Shown: positions 10,794-22,053 of the stretch, piece after piece
How positions within the stretch are numbered: position 1 is the first letter of the stretch
Layout: every line of letters starts with the position of its first letter
Source of the DNA: Pollenia angustigena
Taxonomy: Eukaryota; Arthropoda; Insecta; Diptera; Polleniidae
Assembly (NCBI GenBank): GCA_930367215.1
Contig: OV884056.1
Span: 230,445,127-230,509,126, forward strand
Direction: 5' to 3'
DNA: 64,000 nucleotides
Program-made: the position numbers and the translations under genes
The notes under the pieces: generated by a model
Databases searched by the model: none
What the model was told of the DNA's origin: nothing
What the model saw: only the letters and a program-made list of their open reading frames with translations

Positions 10794-11199
10794 TATGGAA
10801 AGATACAAAATAGAGATACGCATGTTCTACCATTTATTGGACCTCACTATGGCAGATTGTTGGCTACTATATCGTAGAGGTAGAACCTCAAAAAACATTA
10901 AAGGTAAACAAATGTCTTCAGCAGATTTCCGACCTGAGATAGGAGAGACCCTATGCAAGTTTGGATTTAAGCCCAATGTAAAGAAAAGGAGCTCTTTTGA
11001 AAATATTCTTCAAGCAAAGAAACATAAGGGCCCAGCACAACATGTTCCGCCTATGGCAGTACGGCAGGATCAAATACGATCAAAACGGTGCAAGTTTCCC
11101 CAATGTACTAGCGTGTTACAAACTATTTGCGAAAAATGTGGTGTAGCGTTGTGTTACAACAAACACAATAATTGCTCTAAATTATTCCATATTATTTAA

Positions 11200-12470
11200 G
11201 ATTTTTTTTGAACGTTTCACTCAATGTAACAGAAATGTCACAAACCCTAAAACCCTGAATGAAATAGAGAATATTAATTTTTTTTTTTTAAATTCTGAAA
11301 AATATGTGTTTGTTTTTTTTTACATAAGCAAACGTTGTCTCAAAATATTTTGGATTTTTATGATCTTAAGTTATATTTAGATTGTGATTTGTTGTTGAAT
11401 AGATCAATTGTTTTTCTTTGTTTTAGATAGAAATTTTCATAAACAAGTATTTGCCTTTTGGCTCGACCCCTCTCTAGACTGAACAACGAGTGGAGGAACG
11501 AGTGCATGTATGAACAGTAATAAAAATATGGCAACTTTAGTTCATGTTTACCTGACCATGCACACGCCTATGCTCGGAAATGTTACCTCCTCTTCAAATT
11601 AGCAACATGTAGGAGCATCTGCCAACATGTCAAAATTCACCACATATCCAAAAACCAAAATTTCTATCGGACATAATATGTTTAATATGTATGTCATACT
11701 AATACAACTTCGTTACAAACATTTCTATTTACTAGTCGATAATATTTTCATAAGATTTTATATTAAAATATAACTACCACATTATTGATTTGTATTTGAT
11801 ATGAAATATATTTAAATGAATAACCAAAATTAATTAAATAATTCCTCGAATGCATTCCAAATAAGCCAACAACTCGTTGAACGAATTTTGGGCAGAAGTA
11901 TGTGTAATAAATGCCTTACTTTGTCCAAATATTATGGATGACTACAACCAAATACAATTTGCAAGTTGTTATAAATACGTACAATTCTCTAACGAATTTA
12001 CACCACATGAACCAAACTTTGTATGTAAGAACAATTTACGGAGCATTTTAGGAAGAAAATATTTACCTTTATTGCCTAAACTATTTGTTATTATGCAATT
12101 TGGCAATAAGATTTTAAGTGTGTATTTGTGTATATATCTGTGTGGTTTCTAATGTTTCTAATGAAAAGCATTTATTGTAAACTATTTTCTTATAATACTA
12201 AAAGCAATTAGAAAATATATTTAATAGAATATGCTAACGTAATTTCTTAAGAAGTAAACATGATATTAAAGAGTTGTTGAATTATAATTTGGTATTACAT
12301 AAAACTAAACTTGTTATTAAATTTAAACAAATCTAGCCTCTACAATAAAGATGAGGGTTTACTATTTTTCTCATTTTGTTTGTAGCACATTCTCGTTTTC
12401 GAGGACTATTTGCTGCTAACAATTAACTTTTTTTAAGCTAATGAAAAAAGCAATTTGATTCTATTTAATT
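11200..12470. other. Gene-less AT-rich spacer
   Basis: Probably includes the 3' flank of the piggyBac relic. A slightly GC-richer patch at 11,460-11,640 (GCTCGACCCCTCTC, CACACGCCTATGCTCGG) has no readable frame. The short plus frame at 11,877-12,152 shows no motif. Nothing supported. Confidence 0.5.
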
Positions 12471-13682
12471 ACACTGTGCAAAAAAATGTACACTCTTTTA
12501 GTCAAACTGGGCACAGGGCGTTTTAGCATAATTCGGGTACGCTAAATCCAATGGTGCCCACCGTTTTTTTAGGTTAGCTATTGTTTTCGAGACCTCCGTT
12601 ATTACGAAAATGGAGGAGGTTGCACAACATATCGCCTAAAAATATCCGCTTCGAGATAAACGCGTTTAAAGTTTTTGATTTGCTCTAATTACTTAGAAAA
12701 AAAGAAGACACATTCTCTTCAAACTGAGAAAGTATAAAAGATATAAACATGAAGTTCATACACAATATAAAGAAAAACAAAGCGAGCAATTCTGCATATC
12801 TAACTCCAAAATTTAATTTTTTGAGTTATCTTGGTATTCGCGTAACTCATACATTTGACCCATCTAGGAGCATCCTACGCGCTGTACCAGCTAAATTTAA
12901 AAATTTCAACAATTTACATATGGCGGTTTTATAAAATTCTTAAATATGGCCCCTGCCGCGCGTAGGATGCCCGTAGATGGTTCAAATGTATGACCAACCC
13001 CACTTTATTTTTCAACTCAATCATTTATTTCTAACATACATACGCACTTTCTCGGTGCTCCCATTCAAAATGTTTAATGCAGACTAGAGATATATTGAAG
13101 AAAAAGTTTCATAAATGCCCAGCAGTTGCCCCTAGTGGGATAAAATGTATGACCGACCTCATTTAGTTTTTTGTCTTGAGACATACTTTCCCCTTATCAC
13201 CACTTCTTAGGGGGGCTTCCATACAAATATTGCGTTTTATGAAATTCCTAAATTAATTAAAATTTTTCGACTTTTGTGAAAAAATCTAAAGTTGTAAACA
13301 GAATTTAATCATTTATGTTTTGTTTTGTTTGCAGCTTCGTTTTTTATATCTTTTAAATTTTGATAAAAAAATTATTTTTTTTCCAAAAAAAAATTATGCT
13401 TCTAAAACGGCTCCTCAAATTAAAAAAAAAAATTTACATTTCTTAAAGGAAATTTTTTTGCGGAATTTCGATTTTTTTTTTTTTTGGCAATTTCAATAAA
13501 CTAAACCGTTTTTGAATTACGCGAACATATGTTGTGCAACCTCCTCAATTTGTTTTAAGTAACGGTATATCTCGAAAACAAGAGCTAACCTAAAAAAAAC
13601 GTTGGGCACCATTGGATTAAGCGTACCCGAATTATGCTAAACCATAATGTGCCCGCCCGGCTTGTCTAATTTTGCAACTAGT
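12471..13682. mobile_element. Long inverted-repeat element, arms about 170 bp
   Basis: The left arm contains TTTTAGCATAATTCGGGTAC, CCAATGGTGCCCACCG, GGTTAGCTATTGTTTTCGAG and GGAGGTTGCACAACATAT. The inverse of the same series closes the element at about 13,520-13,680. Partial relatives are at 18.08-18.55 kb and 59.0-59.4 kb; the latter preserves the outer end ACACTGTGCTAGTTGCAAA in inverse. The interior is AT-rich, with a nested palindrome (12,849-12,994) and related half-palindromes near 13,130. No coding potential recognised. Confidence 0.85.
12849..12994. repeat. Nested palindrome (CATTTGACCCATCTAGGAGC type)
   Basis: CATTTGACCCATCTAGGAGC followed by ATCCTACGCGC is mirrored by GCGCGTAGGATGCCCGTAGA with TGGTTCAAATG. 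A cleaner copy of the same palindrome lies at 59.01-59.20 kb, which suggests a separate small palindromic element inserted in both hosts. Confidence 0.75.
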
Positions 13683-13799
13683 TATTTAATAATTTCCGTG
13701 CTTCCGAAACAACCACAAATGCCGCGAAGGTCTCGCTGATATTCGTCTTGTAATTGACTTTCGTTGTTATACGTTTTTAGTTATTTAGAATATTTGTAA

Positions 13800-13990
13800 A
13801 TTTTTGCGCTTTAAACTCATATTTATGTATTCCATTTACCACAGTTGGAGACTAATCATTTCATTTGTAATTTCTAGTATATATATGCTCGGTCCTTATG
13901 AGAAGTAAAGTTATTTAAACGATACCTGTCTGACCGTGTGTTCCATAAAATAGGTTGCCAGAGATCCCAAATTTGATGGCGACTAGGTTT
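13800..13990 (+). repeat. Possible LTR fragment with primer-binding-like end
   Basis: A TATATATATGCTCGG box is followed by AAGTAAAGTTATTTAAACGATACC, TGTCTGACCGTGTGTTCC and, at 13,976, TGGCGACTAGG, which resembles a tRNA primer-binding site (TGGCGAC) after an LTR end. There is no second LTR, gag or pol nearby. This is an impression only. Confidence 0.2.
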
Positions 13991-14103
13991 TTGTATATTT
14001 GCATCAGACATTAGTCCTGAAAAGTTTGCTGTAGAAATTTTGCCAGAACGGCTGAATATGAAAAAAAAAGACAGCCTCTAATTTTATCCACTCATCCCTT
14101 GTT

Positions 14104-14203
14104 GTTGCTGTTTTTTTCTGTATGTTTAGAGAACGACAAGTGCCAAAGTACAAGTTGCTGTTTTTTTCTGTATGTTTAGAGAACGACAAGTGCCAAAGTA
14201 CAA
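14104..14203. repeat. Perfect tandem duplication, 2 x 50 bp
   Basis: The 50-bp unit starting GTTGCTGTTTTTTTCTGTAT and ending GTGCCAAAGTACAA is present twice head to tail without a mismatch. Identity in otherwise decayed DNA indicates a recent duplication or an assembly artefact. Confidence 0.9.
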
Positions 14204-14209
14204 GCATCT

Positions 14210-17200
14210 TGGTTCTCGATTCACAACCTATCTAAAAAATGGGCGGGATTGGAGAAGAGGACGTGTCACAACATAGATTTATTCATATCGAAATAACGGT
14301 ATTAACACTACCTTATTTTCTTATTAAACAATGCGGAAGGGCTTAGCACTCTGAGTTGTTTTTTTTTTTCTAACAAAAGAAAGGATTTATTATTTTCATG
14401 ACCAATATTCCAATGGTTGTTGAAGCTCGATCAGCATTTATCGGACATGATCTAATCGAACTTTAAGGCGATTCTTTCGATTTCGGCATGATCGATCACT
14501 ATTGCCAACTTTATATCAATAAAAATGGCTAAATAAATAGTAAAATATTGCAACAAAAAAACAAGGTAGGGAATGGGCTTTCTAGGGGCTTCAGGATATG
14601 CTTTGTATGGGACCGTTGGTAAATTATAAACCACTCCCAACGAAATTTGGCAGTGTAATGTTGGTCTCAAAAAACTATGACAAACCAAATTTTAGTTCTT
14701 TGCTCTTTTTGTTACAGTTTAAAACGTACTAAAGTGTTTATATGGGACCTTTATTTGATTATGGTTTTTAATCATTAGGAAATTTAGTAGTAAGATTTCT
14801 AGACATATAAAATAAGTTTGTGAAAAATGTATTGCAATCAGTGCACTCCTCTACCAATCAGTATAAGCTTTTTTTACAGAAATATTAACATTTAAGGGTA
14901 TTTTGTTTACATTTGGATTCATAACTGTATTTCTACTTTACCAATTATGCTGGATTTTTCGCAATTTCACATAAGATTTTTTCCAATCCAACATCAAAAC
15001 TATGTTGTTAAATTTTACAAACATTTATTCAATCAGAATTAAAAATCATTCATACCACTCTTTAAGAATTTGCTGCTTTTGAGAGTGTTAGTTTACATTT
15101 GTAAAAGACATGCAAAGCATGCATAATTTTTCGCGAGACTCCGTTTTCTTAATAGTGTCATGCATTGTGTTTAATGTAGATTAAACTCCTTAATTATATT
15201 AATATAAAGTTGCAGAATATGATTTTCTGTTACTTAAGCTTAATACCAGTTACCATCCCTGGATTTATTTTCTACTCGTTGATGATTCTAAATGTCATTT
15301 TTTTCCAGATGTAGTAAACCACAAAAAATGAAGTTGCGCGTTTTTTAAAAAAGATACAAAAATTAAACACTTGCTCGTAAGAATTCAGCAGTAGCGATTT
15401 TTTCTGAACTTTCGCGTTACCAAATTAGACCCAGTCCTTGTCATACTAACTCGTGTATTTGATTTAACTACCAAGTTACTTAAACTAAACTTGCTATAGA
15501 TAAGTATACAAAAATCTCCTTGTGAACTTCTTATGGAAAATAAATACTCATCTTAATTTAAATACCCAGCGCTGCATTTATTAACTGTTTCCTTAAAAAG
15601 GTAAGCATATGTAACTCAACTCCCTCGTAAGAGAAAGTTTTTATCCCCTTCCTCTTTCTTCTACACATTTTCCCACTGGTTACAATTATGCGAGAGCAAT
15701 TGTAATCGGTCACCTTCCTCAAAGATTGGCAAACTTGTTAATTCCGACTCCAAACTCTTAGCCAAACTAGAAGAAGCTTTGTATAAGTGGTCATCTGTAC
15801 AAGCACTTATTTACATTGCTTAGCTGAATTATAAATGTCAGCAAAAGGCGTCAAATGCAGCAACCGAATCGTTATCTGAAATAGGTCTCGGAACAAATCA
15901 AATAAGTAAGTAGCAAAAAAGAGTTTCTACATTTTTTTCTGCCTTTTCAAAACTGTTCTTGAATTTTTCCAAAATTTGAATTATTGAAATTCGTTTCGAA
16001 GCAAAAATTAATTTAATTAAATTTAAGAAAACGTTTTTTTGCAACTCTAACTTAGAAGTTAGACATTATTTTTACAAAATTATTTCATTTACTTACGATT
16101 TTAATTGAATTTATTAACACCCAACTAGAAATATTATTTTTAATCTTAATAAATTATACTTAAAACACTCTCTCTGTACATATTAAATAATGTATCAGCA
16201 AGGAAGTACAGAAATTAATTTATTTAAACGCAATTAATTGTTATATGTTGACATATTTCTTGAAGAGTAATAATACAATACAATACAATTTCAGCTAAAA
16301 TGATTAAAATGTTTAATTAATTACATTTTACCGACTTGACATAAAAATTAATGACTTCCAGACATTTTGTACAATTAATTAATGAAAAACCTTAATGTTA
16401 ATCAGATAATGTTAGTGAACAGGTAGATATTAATAAAAAAAATTTTAAAATAATTTTTTTCTATTTTTTTCCTGATATGTATTAAAGATTAATGATTAAT
16501 AAATTAAATTTAAGTAGTCTAAGTGTCACAAAATTTAATTTAAATAATAACAGACAATTTTAATTTCGACTAACTTTTGCTTTAGCAACTACACTGAAAA
16601 AAAGTTTCTTCGCAATATTTTCTCAGCGAAAATTTATCGAGATTTGGATGCAGTTTGAAGCTTATGAATACAACAAAATGCTTCCTAAATCACAAAATTG
16701 TACTTTAAATGCGACAAAGTAGTGAAAACGTTAAAAACTAATCGTTATGCTGTGGAATTCGATGGAAATGCATGTTTTCCTCGAAGGTTTAAATATTAAA
16801 CTTAAAAATGGCATCGATTTGTGTGATGGCTGATAGATTATTTGGCGTACAACTGGTACTTTATTTCATATGGCTTTGAAATTAATTCTGCCCAATGACG
16901 AAGCAACCTAGGTGAAAACATATCATGCTACTTAAGTTTCAGTTTTTACCACCTTCGATGAAACAGAGAACAAAACATGAGAATTATTTGTTCATTGATT
17001 ATACTATTTCAAGACATATATACCATTTTTTTTTTTTTTTTGTTTGTTTGTTATGAGTCTATAACTATCGCCTTTTAGGTCAAATTAATCTAAAAATTTA
17101 AACAAACGATTATTAAATTTCTCCAATTTTCATCATGTGCAACGGCACAACACACTACGATATTGTGTTTAGAAACATAAAACAGTAACTCGATAACCCA

Positions 17201-17830
17201 CCAGAAACATTACCACCCAACGAAACATTGATTGACACATGCCCATGTTTCTACTAATGTTGCTTTATTTCAATGTGGTAATGCCCTAAAACTTGAGTAT
17301 TTGATCAATTATTTACTTTTGATTTTATGAATGAATACCATGAATGAATAACCTGAATGGTAGCGTAAAGCAAAATGTGAAAAAAAAGAAAAAGAGAAAA
17401 AAGTGGCGTGATCTTTTTTGGTTATACATACTTGATTAAGAGATTTGTTCTTTGCATCAGCCATTCTTGTTCAAACAATTGCAGAGAACAGTTCCGAAAA
17501 GGTAATAAAACAGTAAAAAGATTGTTTTTAATTGCCAGGTGGTGATCACAATATTTTATTAACAGAAAAGTGTACTTTTAAAATAAGAATTAGACACTTT
17601 TAGTGGATTCACCCAAGTTATACGTGGTGGAAGGGAAAGTCTGAGTTTCGGTTTAATTTGATGAACAACCCTTCCAAACCTCACCTCCGCGTGGTGCTTT
17701 CATATCTCCACCCAGTTGTATATGTGGGGATTGCGTAACTGGCTTCATACATACAAAACGAAGCACAACTTGTGTCCCCTCCCCCGTAAGTAATTTTATT
17801 AAAAAAAAAAAAAACTTATCAAATAGTTTA
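14210..17830. other. Long gene-less AT-rich stretch
   Basis: I see no TE protein, long inverted repeat or convincing exon from 14.2 to 17.6 kb. There are homopolymers (T run near 17,030) and TTAATTAA-rich sequence at 15.95-16.6 kb. At 17,590-17,795 base composition rises, and a plus-strand open stretch ending TTCVPSP is followed exactly by a consensus donor GTAAGT at 17,786. It lacks a start codon and a good acceptor, so I do not call it a gene. Confidence 0.4.
17795..17800 (-). promoter_or_regulatory. Candidate polyadenylation signal AATAAA
   Basis: Minus-strand AATAAA 36 nt after the stop of the candidate terminal exon. In DNA this AT-rich it is only weak support. Confidence 0.3.
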
Positions 17831-17835
17831 ACTCC

Positions 17836-18025
17836 TTAATATTCATAATCGGTTGTAGGAGTATTGTTCCGAATGGAAACCCCTTGTTCCCAGTCTCCCG
17901 GCTGATCAAGAATCATCATATACCCTGTTTGCATACTCCAGAATTTAATCTGCAAACCTAGAAGACCCACTAATCTAAGATCCACCTTGTCTTGGATAAA
18001 ATTCGTACTCCAGCATTGACCGTGG
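17836..18025 (-). CDS. Candidate terminal coding exon, 62 codons, protein not recognised
   Basis: On the minus strand a good splice acceptor (TGTATTTTATTTCAG, ending at 18,026) is followed by an open frame in phase 1. It reads HGQCWSTNFIQDKVDLRLVG, then LQIKFWSMQTGYMMILDQPG, and ends SIRNNTPTTDYEY with TAA at 17,838-17,836. AATAAA lies about 36 bases further (17,800-17,795). Base composition is near 45% GC against roughly 28% around it, and the residues are balanced (W, C, Q, D, G) rather than K/N/I/F-driven. No upstream exon could be found, because the neighbouring DNA above 18.08 kb is repeat. It could be the last exon of a host gene, a retained fragment of one, or part of an unrecognised TE. 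I cannot assign a family. Confidence 0.45.
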
Positions 18026-18079
18026 CTGAAATAAAATACACCACATATATAATTAGCATTTCGACACCCATACTAACTT

Positions 18080-18552
18080 AACAAAAGATGTGGCGGTTTA
18101 ATAAAATTCTTAAATTAATTAAAATTTTTCGTCTTTTGTGAATACATAAAATCAAATTAGAAGCATAGCTGCATTTTTCAATTTTTTATGAATTTTTAAA
18201 AACAAAAATTCCGAAATTTTAATAAAAAAATTATTTTTTTTTTCCAAAAAAAAAAAATTATGTTTCTAAAACGACTGCGCATATAAGAAAAACGTTTTAC
18301 CTTTCTTAAAGTAAATTTTATTACGGAATTTCGGTTTTTTTTAGTTTTTCAATAAGCTAAAGCGTTTTTGAGTTGCGCGAACATATGTTGTGCAACCTCC
18401 TTAATTTTCGAAATAACGGTATATCTCGAAAACCAAAGCCAACATAAAAAAAAAAGTTTCAACTTTCTTAAAGTAAATTTTATTGCGGAATTTCGGTTTT
18501 TTTTAGTTTTGCAATAAGTTAAAGCGTTTTTGAGTTGCACGAACATATGTTA
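18080..18552. mobile_element. Truncated copy of the 12.5-kb inverted-repeat family, with internal tandem duplication
   Basis: AATTAATTAAAATTTTTCG, GTTGTGCAACCTCC and CGGTATATCTCGAAAACCAA match the 12,471-13,682 element. From 18,302 to 18,552 a unit of about 165 bp (CTTTCTTAAAGTAAATTTTA ... GCGAACATATGTT) is present nearly twice. Confidence 0.75.
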
Positions 18553-18553
18553 A

Positions 18554-18724
18554 TCTATCTATACAATATATAATTTCTTAGTATGTCAGGATGTTTGCAT
18601 GTATGTCCTATTCTTTCCGCAACTTTCTGATGACATAGGAAGCTGAAATTTGGCACACTTGAAGTACTTTCTCTGCGGAAGATCGTAACGAAGCCATATT
18701 TTTGATTTTCGGCTTTTCAACTAG
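18554..18724 (+). mobile_element. Possible short Helitron-like non-autonomous element
   Basis: Begins TCTATCTATACAATATATAA after an A and ends CAACTAG before a T, fitting the Helitron rule (5' TC, 3' CTRR, A/T insertion). It contains GCAACTTTCTGATGACATAG and AAATTTGGCACACTTG, a style common in dispersed fly repeats. No convincing 3' hairpin, so confidence is low. Confidence 0.35.
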
Positions 18725-19679
18725 TATAACATAAAGATCTGATAGAAAATATGTTGTTTTTATAATATGGGGAACTTTTGGCCCCACCCGGCACGGCTAG
18801 GTACCGTCGGATTGACCTGAAAAATTAGATCATGATTTCTTTCACCAAACCTCATATTTTAAGCAGCGCAAACAATTAAATTTAAAAATAAAAATTGCGA
18901 CCAGTCTTATGAATATGCTTTTTGTATGAAATATCTGTCAATTCGTCAATCACAATTTAAAGCCTTCCATGAGATTGTTTGATTCCTTAAATTTTTCTTT
19001 AAGTTCTTGGTAATTTAAAATAAATACAAATTTTTCCACATCGTTGATTTCGCAGGTATGTTGTAGTTTTTAGCATGAAGTTATGCTAGAACTACTTAAC
19101 AGCCTTACCACAAATCATACAGAGATGGGAAAAGTGACGTATGAAAAATGCCTAAATCATTTGCGAGTGCAGCTTTCGAAGAAAGAGAAAGAAAACGTTT
19201 TTTGGTGGTGAAGTGGCAATGTGTAAAAACAGGCCGCTACTTGCAACACAAATTGCGTAATCAAAACAAAAAATGTTAAAAGGGCAGTTTTCTAAGGAAA
19301 ATACAGAAAAAACACAATAAGGAAGGTGGGACGTTTGCCATACCCAAACAAGAGCATCAGCGTTGTGCCCCCAACATTAGTGTTAACTTTCTTGATTAAT
19401 AAAACGCACATAATATTAATAAAAATAAGAGAAAAATTGACATTATATATTAACAAAGCGGCCAACTTTACTATTAAACGCGCTGTCAAAATCGGATTTT
19501 CCCATTGTAAAGCGTTGACGCCGCGCTATTTAGAGATGTTTCATACAAATTGTATTGGCATGAGAATTTTTGACAGCTAGAATACGTTTTCCGCTCTTGT
19601 TTAGGTAAAGCTGTCTCTTAAAAACTACTAAGAGCAGAGTTAAGTAAGTAAAATGTATACAAATAACACATTACAAAAA

Positions 19680-19800
19680 TAACCGGTTACCAAAATAGCC
19701 GGTTTATTCGATATTCAAAAAATAGACATTTTAAACTATTCGACTTGGGCAAAACTAAAATAACCGGTTAAAACCGGTCGAATACTATTCGATTGATCTC
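19680..19800. repeat. AACCGGTT-rich repeat ending in GATCTCCCTA
   Basis: Four CCGGTT/AACCGG blocks and TATTCGA motifs in 110 bp, ending GATTGATCTCCCTAC. The minus-strand reading, TAGGGAGATCAATCG, would suit a hAT-type end, but no partner end was found. Confidence 0.35.
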
Positions 19801-20485
19801 CCTACTAATAAGTAGTTGTTGAGTACGTTTCCAGTAAATTAATATTCAGTACTGAAAACAACACAGCTGTTAAGTAATTTTTGCGCTGATTATTAGTAAG
19901 CAAATACTCAGTACTGAAAATAATAGAAGTAATAAGTTTTCAGAATAATGACAATGAAATAAATACCATCTATTAATAAAATTCAAAAAGTTTTTCCTGG
20001 GTTATGCTAATTTTTGCTGAAAAAATCATATTCTTTGTTTTCAATTAAATTATTTTTGGAGGTATCAAAATCAAACATTTGTAACACTTACAGCCGTATG
20101 CATACAAAAAATCATAATTCAGGTATTAGATACATTCTAGTTAAAAAAATTTTAAGCCTAAAAAAGCTTTTTTTAAAATCGTATTCATAATCAGCATTTT
20201 TACTAATAAACATTTTACGGTATTTTTTAATTGGATGGTGGCAACGCTATCTCTTTTATTTGTCACTTGAATCATAATGATGCAAAGCAGTGGTTATTAA
20301 TTCATACTCGTACTCGTATCTACAATTTTTTGTTTGTCGTGAGTGAGAAAAAAAATTGTTTTTTATAAATGAATAGTTGTACGGTAGTTTCTCTTATATT
20401 TAAAAAATAAGAACATTTAAAAAATTTTTTTTTAAGAAACGCATTTTTTAAAAAAGAACATTTAAAAAAAATTGCCCCCTTCTAG

Positions 20486-21015
20486 ATTTTATCCTGGCTA
20501 CGCCCATGTATTTGTGTATTGTCATCGGGAATATGCATGCCTGCTAAGTTTCATCCATTTGCATTGAGTATAAGGCGGTTAAATTAACGTTACAAGATTT
20601 GATTTTCCGAAGTGAAGCTAAAGAAAAGGTTTTAAAAAAAATTTTGCCTCCCCCCTAGATTTTATCCTGGCTACGCCCATGTATTCGTGTATTGTCATCG
20701 GGAATATGTATGCCTGCAAAGTTTCATCCATTTGCATTGAGTAAAAGACGGTCAAAAAAGCATTTTACCAAAAAAAAAAATTTTGGCCCCCCCCCCCCCC
20801 CTACAGTTTATCCTGGCTACGCCCATGTATTCGAGTATTGTCATCAGGAATATGTATGCCTGCAAGGTTTTATCCATTTGCATTGAGTAAAAGGCGGTCA
20901 GAAAAGAATTTTACAAAAAAAAAATTTTGCACCCCCCCCCCCTAGATTTTATCCTGGCTACGCCCATGTATTCGTGTATTGTCACCGGGAATATGCATGC
21001 GTGCAAAGTTTGACT
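20486..21015 (+). repeat. Tandem array, about four units of 145-165 bp
   Basis: Each unit carries TTTATCCTGGCTACGCCCAT, GTATTGTCATCGGGAATATG, CATGCCTGC, GTTTCATCCATTTGCATTGA and AAGGCGGT, then a poly-A/poly-C tract. The C runs reach about 14 bases. The same unit occurs at 29.83-30.3 kb, where the array leads into a Helitron-like end, so both are probably internal arrays of one non-autonomous family. Open frames here are artefacts of the repeat. Confidence 0.85.
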
Positions 21016-21546
21016 GAAAATTTCTCGCAAAAATGTTCAAAATGACCATAAACACAGAGCAAAAATGTAATTTTAAAGCCGAATTAGAGCTCAGCTCTCT
21101 CCAATCACGTGATATATATCGGATAATGGTAAATTTGCGGCTATCGCTGTTACTTTTCTTTCAGCCACCATTCAGAATCAAGTTCTAGATACATTTTAAT
21201 TTATTATATCTTGTTTGAAAGGCTACTAAATTACGAGACGAATGGTGGGTAATTAGCTTTGATCATCTTTCACCACTTATTCTTGTTTCGGAAGATGGTT
21301 TGTACTTCAATTAATAACAAAATCCATAGTTTTGTAATTATATGTAAAGTCCATTTGATTTTAAAATTTTAAATCATAATGGACCGAAATCGGACAAAAA
21401 ACTAAAAATCTTAAAATAAAACAACGTTGCCTGCCCTTTTGCATATTCTACGGTCTGGAAAATTGTTTCAATCAGTCTTAGCCCCTAAAATATAACCCAA
21501 TTTATTCACTTCAGATTCAAATTTAATAGTTTTTATTTATTTACAG

Positions 21547-21723
21547 ATAATGCATTTCAACATCAAGAAATCAACCGATAATATAAAAATAGTTAAAACA
21601 GAGCAAAACAACAATTATATGTTATTGACAATAGAGGAAGAAATTTTGTTTCAGTTCAGATCCGAAAGTTTACCTACTAAGACGATTGTGGAGACCATTG
21701 AACAATTGCACCTTTTTGCCTAA
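21547..21723 (+). CDS. Candidate terminal exon, 57-residue open frame, unrecognised
   Basis: TTTTATTTATTTACAG (acceptor, ending 21,546) is followed by an open frame. Its first ATG is at 21,550 and it stops with TAA at 21,721-21,723. It contains MHFNIKKSTDNIKIVKTEQN, then MLLTIEEEILFQFRSESLPT and TIVETIEQLHLFA at the end. AATAAA lies 47 bases downstream. The charged, leucine-patterned tail looks like ordinary protein rather than AT-driven translation. I do not recognise a family, and no preceding exon is visible. The 3' flank is taken up by a MITE from about 21,790. It could equally be a remnant of a host gene or of an intron-containing TE. Confidence 0.4.
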   Translation: MMHFNIKKSTDNIKIVKTEQNNNYMLLTIEEEILFQFRSESLPTKTIVETIEQLHLFA

Positions 21724-21769
21724 TTTCTTTAGGATTGTAATGGTTTATGATTTAAAGCTTAAACTTTTC

Positions 21770-21775
21770 AATAAA
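21770..21775 (+). promoter_or_regulatory. Candidate polyadenylation signal AATAAA
   Basis: Plus-strand AATAAA 47 bases after the stop of the 21.55-kb candidate exon. Position is typical, but the hexamer is common here by chance. Confidence 0.3.
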
Positions 21776-21789
21776 TAATAGAGCTTCAA

Positions 21790-22053
21790 AGGATTCATGT
21801 TTGTAAGAGAGAAATGTTCAAGTTTCGTAAGTGAGAAAGGCATGTATTTTTTATGGCGAGTTCCTAACGCATATGAACGCTGTGACATTTACACACCGAA
21901 TTTCTTGTTGTTACACTGACTCTTTAATATTGTCCCTGGCATGCCGTGGCCTTACAGTACCTTTGTATTTCATATTGCGTAGCGCATCAATGTGCGCTTA
22001 CTTTTTAAAATGTACTATTAGTGCTTCGCAAAATAAGAAAGTTTTGATGGATT
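21790..22053 (-). mobile_element. MITE copy of the family inserted in the 56-kb LINE
   Basis: Shared blocks in the same order (opposite strand to 56,378-56,808): TTGTAAGAGAGAAATGTT, ATGGCGAGTTCC, TACACACCGAAT, TATTGCGTAGCGCAT, TGCGCTTA, AAATGTACTATTAGTGCTTC. A third copy is at about 43.27-43.56 kb. Divergence from the 56-kb copy is moderate, with a small deletion in the middle. Confidence 0.7.

Larger units (their letters stand above)
7820..11197 (+). pseudogene. piggyBac-like transposase relic, interrupted twice
   Basis: Recognisable segments in order are: ELISFIAEQTNLYASQGNP and QQFIGII (7850-7968), interrupted by the 7973-8221 MITE; then LPSVTNHWTSSIGTPMIQQI, EEYLCVDEQICSTKAR (first catalytic Asp, about 8437), and HKWGYKIYVLSGVSGFAYK; then NEPNLGASANVVMR, YFDNYFTTLP (second Asp, about 8664) and LGTVRRNRIPDGKMP; then GYSTEYVADVNGIDISNVIW and EYNRHMGGVDL (third Asp, about 9006). 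An antisense LINE then intervenes. The protein resumes at about 10,795 with MERYKIEIR and MFYHLLDLTMADCWLLYRRG, ending in the cysteine-rich C-terminal domain CKFPQCTS...CEKCGVALCYNKHNNC before TAA at 11,198. Several frameshifts and stops make it inactive. The DDD triad and C-terminal finger identify it as a piggyBac DDE_Tnp_1_7 protein. TTAA ends were not located. Confidence 0.9.

Noticed and set aside
17650..17790. Plus-strand Cys-rich stretch (SCICGDCVTGF...) ending at a GTAAGT donor
   Set aside because: Stop codon directly upstream, no ATG and no acceptor; kept only as a note in the spacer entry.
19110..19800. A hAT element from CAGAGATGGGAAAAGT (19,114) to GATCTCCCTA (19,802)
   Set aside because: The two ends are not inverse repeats of each other and the flanks do not match.
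20692..20886. Frame with ICMPAKFHPFALSKRRSKKH, also at 30,055
   Set aside because: Translation of the tandem repeat unit; breaks at the poly-C tracts and has no independent support.
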